Shown here piece by piece: positions 56,758-64,000 of a stretch of 64,000 bases of DNA (the first letter of the stretch is position 1; the number at the start of each line of letters is the position of its first letter). Made by a program: the position numbers and the translations under genes. The notes beneath the pieces are model-generated. The model was given only the letters and a program-made list of their open reading frames with translations, ran no database searches and was not told the origin of the DNA. Origin of the DNA: Cordylochernes scorpioides (Eukaryota > Arthropoda > Arachnida > Pseudoscorpiones > Chernetidae); assembly GCA_030710605.1 (NCBI GenBank), contig CP092865.1, positions 136,603,500 to 136,667,499 on the forward strand, written 5' to 3'.

Positions 56758-56963
56758 GACATAAGGTAATAAGACCAAATAAATAAATAGTGTGTGACGT
56801 TTCAGTAACAGCGTTGTTACCATCTTCAGACAAAAGTACTGAATGTGTATAGGAGAATAGGTGCCATTGTTATTCAATAAAGAAAGCATTTTTTGTTTAT
56901 AGTCTTCTTTTTTCAATAAAACAACTCCATTTCCTTTGTCATATTGTGCCGTATCGTGACTAT
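56758..56963 (-). mobile_element. Insertion specific to copy B with TTTCAG/CTTCAG motif
   Basis: GACTATTATA flanks it on both sides and occurs once in copy A (about 34100). The minus strand has GTCTGAAGATGGTAACA...TGTTACTGAAACGTC, which keeps CTGAAGA, a hairpin and GAAA in hammerhead order but with mismatches at the base of stem II. Such motifs are common in Penelope-related repeats. Confidence 0.6.
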
Positions 56964-57236
56964 TATATGTTATAAGATATTTTCAAATAATCATTATCTA
57001 TTTTTTCTTCGATATTTATAAATATCGGAGAGAAAGAGGTAAATCTGAAAAAAATAAAATAAAATAAAAAAGTATATTCAAAAAGTAAGAGAATACATAT
57101 TCTTCTAATCTTCGATTTTTAATAAAGCTCACACACACATAAAAAAAATAATAATTTTTCACAGAGAGAGAAAGAGAGAAAAAAATGAAGTAGAAGAGAC
57201 TTTCTATTTAAAAGTAATAACATAAAAAAATGAACA

Positions 57237-58378
57237 AAATTTATACACATATATCTCTTTAAAAAATAATCCTTGTGACAATTTCTTCTGGTAAAAAATT
57301 ATTTCAAATTGATTACAATTGGATCGATGTTGAAGATGACAAACTGAAGCAAGGAAAGCGTAAAATCTAAATAAATTAATTAAATGAATTGAAGCATTAC
57401 TAATGAATCGAACAATGGGCGCTGCGAAAACCCAATTAATTCTATTGCATATTTCTTTCGTTTTCCTGGATAGACATGCAAATTAGACGAGGACCAATGA
57501 AGAGAATAAAAGAACCCCCTCGTAGAAGATTGGCGGGATAGAGAGAGAAAAGGGTGATAGATTTTACCCTCTAAGAAAAAAAAAAAATAAAACTTTTTCA
57601 TTTTTATAAAAAAAAAAGAATTTTTGAAACACGGAAAATGATGGTTTTTAGAATGAAAATACATCTCCTATACATTTATAATTAACAAATTGAACCTCTT
57701 GACAGCTTTTCTTGAATTTTTTATTTTTAAGAACTTTTACCCAAAGCAGACGAGAGTGAAGAAAAATTTCGTTTGGAAAAAAAAAAGAGTCCCAGACGCA
57801 CAATTTATTAAAGAAAAAACCAAACGACAGATAATTAAAAAGAAATAATTTATTATTTTAGAATTAAGTAGAATTTTATTCTTTTTGAGAGTACATTTTT
57901 TTTCTTCTTCTTGTTATTCTTTGTCATCGGTTCATTCTTTTTTCAAATTGAGCTCATTAACTTTAAGAATACAAATTGACTTAAAATTTATTGATGAATT
58001 ATCCATCCGCAGTACTGAATATAATGATGATATAATACGCTGAAATAACCATTTGTTATTTGGTAATTGGGAAATTAAATTAATTTTACATCTTCAACAC
58101 CTATATTTGATGTCTATCCGTCAAGCCACCTGCCGCCATTAATGAATTATTCCCGCCATTTGTTTGTTCGTCTGGCATAGAATAGCCTCCATATTGGATT
58201 GTTAATCATTATTTACTTGACTCTGTGGCTTTCATTTGATAAATTCCCATTACTTGCTTATCAAATGGTTCAATGAAATTTCCGTCTAAATTATATTTAA
58301 TGATAATAAATATTCCCCCTTTCTCGTTAATTTATTAAATATGTAAAGTTTATGTACCTTTTGACCAGTGTAATGATG
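57237..58378. promoter_or_regulatory. Near-invariant non-coding block 2 (copy B)
   Basis: Counterpart of 34386-35519. Differences are almost confined to A/T homopolymers. Confidence 0.5.
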
Positions 58379-58519
58379 AAAGCTATGTATGCAATCTAGA
58401 TATATATTTGAAATATTATTAATGAATATCTTTATGTATATTATTTTTGATAAGATAATTAAAAATGATTTAATGTATAAATATGAAAAAAAATATATAT
58501 TAAACTAAAAATACACAAT

Positions 58520-59557
58520 TGTGTTCTTCTTCCTTCTCCTTCAGTGCCTTCCTCTACTGAGGGTGGGCCACATGGTCTCTCCATTTCTCCCTCCTTCAAT
58601 GCCTTCCTCTACTGAGGGTGGGCCACATGGTCTCTCCATTTCTCCCTCCTTCAATGCCTTCCTCTACTGAGGGTGGGCCACATGGTCTTTCCATATCTCC
58701 CTCCTTCAATGTCTTCCTCTACTGAGGGTGGGCCACATGGTCTCTCCGTGTCTCCCTCTTTTAATGCCTTCCTCTACTGAGAGTTGATCAAGTGGTCTCT
58801 CCATACTTCCTTTCTTCAATGCCTTCCTCTAATGAGGGTGGGCCACATGGTCTCTCCATATCTCCCTCCTTCAATGCTTTCCTCTACTGAGGGTGGGCCA
58901 CATGGTCTCTCCATATCTCCCTCCTTCAATGCCTTCTTCTACTGAGGGTGGGCCACATGGTCTCTCCATATCTCCCTCCTTCAATGTCTTCCTCTACTGA
59001 GGGTGGGCCACATGGTCTCTCCATATCTCCCTCCTTCAGTGCCTTCCTCTACTGAGGGTGGGCCACATGGTCTCTCCATATCTCCCTCCTTCAGTGCCTT
59101 CCTATACTGAGGGTGGGCCACATGGTCTCTCCATATCTCCCTCCTTCAGTGCTTTCCTCTACTGAGGGTGGGCCACATGGTCTCTCCATATCTCCCTCCT
59201 TCAATGTCTTCCTCTACTGAGGGTGGGCCACATGGTCTCTCCATATCTCCCTCCTTCAGTGCCTTCCTCTACTGAGGGTGGGCCACATGGTCTTTCCATA
59301 TCTCCCTCCTTCAATGTCTTCCTCTACTGAGGGTGGGCCACATGGTCTCTCCATACTTCCTTCCTTCAATACCTTCCTCTACTGTGGGTGGGCCACATGG
59401 TCTCTCCATATCTCCCTTCTTCAATGCCTTCCTCTACTGAGGGTGGGACACATAATCTCTCCATATCTCTCTTCTTCAGTGCCTTCCTCTACTGAGGGTG
59501 GGTCACATGGTCTCTCCATATCTCCCTCCTTCAGTGGCTTCCTCTACTGAGGGTGGG
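58520..59557 (-). repeat. 55-bp LINE-derived array (copy B)
   Basis: About 19 units against about 14 in copy A; no adjoining LINE body. Contains one strongly diverged unit near 58770-58820 (GAGAGTTGATCAAGTGG). Confidence 0.9.
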
Positions 59558-59679
59558 CTAATTTTTATAGGGGAAGCATGACCTCTGGCGGTCGATTTAG
59601 CAGAGTATTTGAATCTATGAAATATAATTTTGAATAAAATAATATTTTTATATAACCTATATATGTATTAAAAATAAAG

Positions 59680-59790
59680 AAGGAATCTCCTGACCACAAG
59701 CACATGTGCTTTTTAGATGGCAGAGCGCCATCTAGTGGAGCAAAAATAAACTAAACGTTTATTTAGCTTGCTCCGAGATAATGAAAAGGC
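59680..59790 (-). mobile_element. Fragment of the hammerhead/CTCF-box element family
   Basis: AAGGAATCTCCTGACCAC, then TTTAGATGGCAGAGCGCCAT with GCGCCATCTAGTGG at 59725-59738, and AACTAAACGTTTATTTAGC. The hammerhead half is absent. Confidence 0.6.
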
Positions 59791-59859
59791 ATATATTGGA
59801 TTTAATGAAAGATTTATTTGCGAATATAGATATACAAGTAAATAATGTTGAATATTTAT

Positions 59860-59959
59860 NNNNNNNNNNNNNNNNNNNNNNNNNNNNNNNNNNNNNNNNN
59901 NNNNNNNNNNNNNNNNNNNNNNNNNNNNNNNNNNNNNNNNNNNNNNNNNNNNNNNNNNN
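59860..59959. other. Assembly gap, exactly 100 N
   Basis: Second 100-N placeholder. It closes the contig that consists almost wholly of copy B. Confidence 0.99.
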
Positions 59960-60059
59960 AGGTTTGTTTATTTGTAAATAATAATAATAATAATAATTGG
60001 CGCAAAACATAGTTTTAATTGTGAAAAAATAGTACAAATGTGATATTGTACTATATAAT

Positions 60060-60185
60060 ACTAAATAATTGTATTTGGCCAATTCTGGAATATAATTAAA
60101 AATCAACGAGAATAGTTGATATTTATTCCGATAGATGGCGCAAGCCATCAGCAACTTTCAGTTGCACGATAAGGAGATGCTCTTT
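60060..60185 (+). mobile_element. Half foldback with GATGGCGC box
   Basis: AATCAACGAGAATAGTTGAT, CCGATAGATGGCGC (60128-60141), CAACTTTCAGTTGCACGAT and AAGGAGATGC, matching the right arm of 49287-49780 without the LINE. Confidence 0.65.
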
Positions 60186-60415
60186 TTTTCATAGTTTTAA
60201 TTGTAAAAATAATCTGGCTATAGAGAGATAGATATATCTTAGCCTCTCTATTGGCTCTCAATTGATCACATTCAAATTCTGAAGATGGGAAAAACCCCGT
60301 TATTAACATAAAGTTAAGCACAAAATAGAGCTAGAAGAATGCAAACCGTTCTAAAAAGGTATAATCACAATAATATACACCTAGTGCAAACTTGGCGTAT
60401 GTATTTATCAATTTA

Positions 60416-60910
60416 AAAGCACGAATGTTTCTTTTATACATAATACAAACTTCTACTGCCCTTACTGCGATGAAAAATTATATTGGGAAGGCTTGTCTCA
60501 TCAGTGGTGAACCCTCCCTGCGGTTTCGCCAATTTAATCCACCAGACCGCTTCTTAGAGCTCTAATACTGTATTGGACGATTCTGCTTATAAACGCAGCA
60601 CTGAAGGGTGGAATCTCAGAAATGGTTTTCAAGAACACTATGGACATAAGCTTATAGGACTGTAGAATTACATAGTGTTCTTGAAAACCATTTCTGAGAT
60701 TCCACCCTTTAGTGCTGCGTATATAACCAGAATCGTCCAATACAGTATTAGAGCTCTAAGAAGCGGTCTGGTGGATTAAATTGGCGAAACCGCAGGGAGG
60801 GTTCACCACTGATGAGCCAAGCCCTCCCAATATATTTTTCATCGCAGTAAGGGCAGTAGAAGTTTGTATTATGTATAAAAGAAACATTCGTGTTTTTAAA
60901 TCCTTTCATT
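60416..60910. mobile_element. 495-bp foldback with two hammerhead-like cores
   Basis: Arms of about 235 bp, nearly perfect. The left begins AAGCACGAATGTTTCTTTTA; the right ends with the complement (AAAGAAACATTCGTG). A central loop of about 30 nt lies near 60650-60675. Each arm has one core (60487-60537 inverted; 60778-60830 direct). Long transcripts would form a very stable hairpin. Confidence 0.85.
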
Positions 60911-61366
60911 TTATGTGTATAGATGACGCGTTATTGCTTTGTGTTAATTCATCAATTTGTAGAGTCAAGTATTTATTTCATTTTGAATGGTGAATAAAAA
61001 TTAGATACCCCCCACTCATATTGAGCATGTTGCAATTACGGCATTATAAATATGTGAAATTTCTTACGGTTATACATTTATCATGCAATACATACGAGCT
61101 TACGAACTTATAATATCTAAACATCCTGAAGCAATTAGGAGAATATATAAGCCAGGTATATGCTTGGCGATCTTTCGAGAATTAACGTCCTTTAACAGGG
61201 TGTAAAAGGTATACAAATCTTGTAGTAGTATTACAGCCAGTTGAAGGAGGTTATGGTAAGAAGCTCTGGGCAAGTTTTTTATCTCTTCAATGAAGAAGAG
61301 AAACTCTTAGTTTTTATTTCATCTTAGCAATGATGTCTAGTGATTCTTCCTGTTGTAGAAAGCTAA

Positions 61367-61649
61367 ATACACCTATCCCCCGATTTACACGGTAGATACG
61401 TTCCTGAGAAAAACGTGTAAATCGGGGGATAGGTGTACACAGAAATAAAAATAAAATGCATTGACAGGTTAAAATATGTAGTCAGCACATAAGCTCGGGA
61501 TTCCTCGTGAGATGTGTACACAGCGCATGTGTTCAATCACAGTAGCATTTAGTATAGTGCGATAAAAACAAAAAATAAACTTATTTGGAAAACCGTGTAA
61601 AAGCGAAAACGTGTAAAACAAGTACCGTGTAAATCGGGGGATAGGTGTA
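61367..61649. mobile_element. MITE with TACACCTATCCCCCGATT ends
   Basis: Ends TACACCTATCCCCCGATTTA and the inverted counterpart, plus an additional inverted copy at 61414-61437 that makes a short hairpin at the left. TA at both ends suggests a Tc1/pogo-type element. No coding capacity. Confidence 0.8.
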
Positions 61650-62145
61650 TATCTAAGGCCTGAGACAATTAAGAGATAAATTTGTAACACCATTAAATTT
61701 TAAATTTAATTAAATACATTTACAATTAAAAGAGAATTTGACTAGTATAATTTGGGCTGGCAATATGCCTATATTTTTATTTTATAAAATTTAATTTATA
61801 AAACTCTCTCTGAATAATATTCCATTTCTAAGATTCCACCCTTCAGTGCTGCGAATATAAGCAGAACCGTCTTATACGGTATTAGAGCTCTGAGAAACGA
61901 TCTTATATTTTTAAAATTATTTTATATTTCAATTTAAAGCGCTATTTTCCCCTAGGGACACTTGCATACATGTATTCCTCTACATTTGTCTATTCACATA
62001 TATACAATAATTTTAAGCCGTGAATAGAATAGTCATATGATGTTAACAATGAAAAAGAGAGAAAAAACGAGAAAAAAGAACTGTGTACAAAAGAAAGAAG
62101 TGTTTGGCAATATGTACAATAAGTATAATATAAATCATCAGTTTC

Positions 62146-62480
62146 TTAAAAGATATTTGTTGCTATATAAATTAAAATATATCTACAAAAGGTATTGAAT
62201 TTAATATACATTTCTTTACTGGAAATAAAAATACTAGGATCTGTTACTATTAAATTATTGTCGATTCTATAGTCTTGAAAAACAGGACAATCTAGTAAAA
62301 GATGTATTGAGGTTTGTTCCTCATGTCCACAAAAACAACTCGGGTCTTCCACCGCTTTAATTATTTTTAAAAAGCTTCTGAAATTTCCATAATTAGAATT
62401 CCCATGATTTGAGTTTGAAATGGGCAATACTAGCCCCCACATCGACTTACCCACTTTGTGGGAAAGAACTCTCGCAGTCC
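62146..62480 (-). pseudogene. LINE ORF2 C-terminal tail
   Basis: The minus strand reads TARVLSHKVGKSMWGLVLP, then VEDPSCFCGHEEQTSIHLLL with DCPVFQDYR, giving C-x-C...H-x4-C. Same LINE group as 11115 and 42135. 5'-truncated near 62480. Confidence 0.7.
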
Positions 62481-62573
62481 ATCTGTGTCATAGACTTTTA
62501 CATAGTAGAATACATGTAAAATATGTATAAATGATCATTTTTATGTACTCAATTATAATATTTTATCATTTTT

Positions 62574-62875
62574 ATACAACAACAACAAAAAGGCTTTTAT
62601 TAGGGCCTATTGCCCTGTATGGATTCGCCATACAACAACAAAATAATACAGTAATTTTTCCTCCCTTTCCCCATGTGCACATGAGCCTTTGTTTGAAAAG
62701 GGATTTATTTACACATATGTTCTAAAACTTTCCTCACTACCTCTTTTGTGTATCAATCTATTTACAATTGATCTGTAGAAATTATAGAGTTCTATTGCTA
62801 TATTTTTATTTTCTGAAATTGTTCTCAGCGTCTGCAGTGGGTTGCTAAATCTCCAGAAGGTGTTTTTAAGAGTTT
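62574..62875 (-). pseudogene. LINE 3' end with (TTG)n tail
   Basis: The minus strand has an open tail NPLQTLRTISENKNIAIELY then SIVNRLIHKRGSEESFRTYV and a stop at about 62710. The 3' UTR has GGCGAATCCATACAGGGCA and ends AATAAAAGCCTTTTTGTTG. The UTR resembles that of the 55014 LINE. Confidence 0.55.
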
Positions 62876-62879
62876 TCCT

Positions 62880-63780
62880 CTTTCTTCAATCATTTTTATA
62901 TTATATTTTCGCATTTTTGTATATAGTTATTCTTATATTTCAATATAACCTTCTCTAATCTTATATATGAACGCTCTCTAATAAGGTAGTTGTCCTTAAT
63001 AGTTGATAGGTAGACATAACAATCAACTACACTATATTTATAGGTGTAAGGGGCTTATTTCCACAGTTGTATCATAAAAAGTTTTATCTGTTAGGGCAAT
63101 TATATAATGGGGTCACGTTATAAAGGCAATCCGGAACTAAATTCTTTGAAAACCTAATTGTTTATACAAAAGCATTTATACAGAGAGCATAGTACAAGAA
63201 AATGGTTGTGACAATCAACAATAGTCGAGTGTTGAAGAGAAAGGTGTTAAAAGTGTCTGCAGACAGCAAAGTAAACTTATGTTTGAATGAATCGTTTGTG
63301 GATAAAAACTACCCGTTCACTTGGTGTTTTCAGTTCTTGGTTGTAAAATGGTAGTTTCAATAAGAAAGTTTCAATCTCAAAAGGCTCGTTTGTGTAAAAG
63401 AGAATTCTTGACCATGTAATTATAAGGACGCAGGGTTGGAATTATTTTGTTAAAATTCAAGAAAAAATTAAAAGTTACGACTTGAGGAAGAACTTATGGC
63501 TTGAAAGCTAGATCAGAAATCGTATAAAATAGGAACCTCTATTTCTCGTTTTATTATTGTAGACTAATTTGATTGAAAACTATGCCTATGATTTTAGTAT
63601 CCGCATCAATATGGCTGCTGACGGCCAAATTCTATAAATAAAAATTGATAGTTTTGCTGATAGATGGCGTTATGCTATCATAAACGTTCAGTTGTACGAT
63701 AAAAAAATGCTATTCTTACTTGGAGTATGTATAGATATAGCTACCTATTTATATAAATTATAGAGTCGATGTAGATAAAG
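62880..63780. other. AT-rich DNA with one decayed element
   Basis: No gene is seen. At 63625-63710 a decayed copy of the GATGGCG-box family (GATAGATGGCGTTATGC...GTTGTACGAT). Confidence 0.4.
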
Positions 63781-63784
63781 AATG

Positions 63785-63960
63785 TAGATAAAGCAGACGA
63801 CTAAAGATTAAGGGCAGACGCCACGTTGCCAATCCGGAAATGATTCCTTAAGCCTAACTCTCATCTGTTGACGATTAAACCTGCCATTAGCATCTGACAG
63901 CAGAGGATAGTATCAGAAGATGGCCAAGGAAAAATGCCAAGCCTTAAATTTTGTAAAATA
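63785..63960. promoter_or_regulatory. Unique GC-richer island, possible regulatory block
   Basis: AAAGCAGACGACTAAAG and GGGCAGACGCCACGTTGCC, then CATCTGTTGACGATTAAACC, TGCCATTAGCATCTGACAGC. No open frame or repeat. Shares GCAGACG with the other islands. Confidence 0.3.
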
Positions 63961-64000
63961 ACTTTTTTTAATTTCGCTTGATCGGTTGTAACTGTAATTA

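Larger units (their letters stand above)
43753..59557. repeat. Copy B of the 16-kb duplicated region
   Basis: Collinear with 19892-36475. It occupies nearly all of the contig between the two gaps (43753-59859). It alone carries a LINE insertion (55031), an insertion at 56758 and about 2.3 kb at 47795-50105. A separated second haplotype placed beside the first would look exactly like this; a true tandem duplication is the alternative. Confidence 0.95.

Noticed and set aside
60778..60830. Calling the dispersed GAAA/CTGATGA core a bona fide type-II hammerhead ribozyme
   Set aside because: Boxes and one stem fit, but the 19 nt between them are too few for normal stems I and III; reported only as a hypothesis.

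Overview
The window looks like a gene-poor, AT-rich, repeat-dominated piece of an invertebrate (probably arthropod) nuclear genome. I infer this from eukaryotic mobile elements only: a Ty3/Gypsy LTR retrotransposon, a Tc1-like and a mariner element, a Helitron-type end pair, several LINE families, tRNA-derived SINEs and many short foldback/MITE elements. I recognise no complete cellular protein gene. One short segment (4376-4567) looks like a genuine exon of an unknown gene.

Layout. 1-5740: T/G-skewed sequence with small repeats, a possible minus-strand core promoter, the exon candidate and a GC-rich promoter-like block. 5741-7915: a 58-bp minisatellite. 8000-11100: LINE remnant, direct repeat and three foldback elements. 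11288-15909: an intact Gypsy element with identical 232-bp LTRs, inserted into an older LINE. 16000-19400: AT-rich DNA with one unusual unique island, a SINE and a MITE. 19892-36475 ('copy A') and 43753-59557 ('copy B') are the same region twice, in the same orientation. 36480-43652 separates them and holds a LINE end, foldbacks, 76-bp and 109-bp arrays, a Helitron and a hammerhead-containing TIR element. 59960-64000 holds foldbacks, a MITE, two LINE ends and another unusual island.

Two facts dominate. First, copy B fills essentially the whole contig between two 100-N gaps (43753-59859), so it is either a real tandem duplication or an unpurged second haplotype. Either way the pair gives empty sites for the Tc1, mariner, SINE and LINE insertions. 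Second, against a background of several percent divergence, two blocks (about 480 bp and 1.1 kb) are nearly identical between the copies, which suggests constrained non-coding regulatory DNA.

The most unusual element content is (a) a 290-bp element with 30-bp terminal inverted repeats carrying a complete-looking minimal hammerhead ribozyme and a CTCF-like motif, with degenerate relatives elsewhere, and (b) a 13-copy core found in foldback elements that places GAAA and CTGATGA boxes inside an interleaved (pseudoknot-type) pairing. Several tandem arrays in the window appear to be amplified ends of LINE, SINE and MITE copies.
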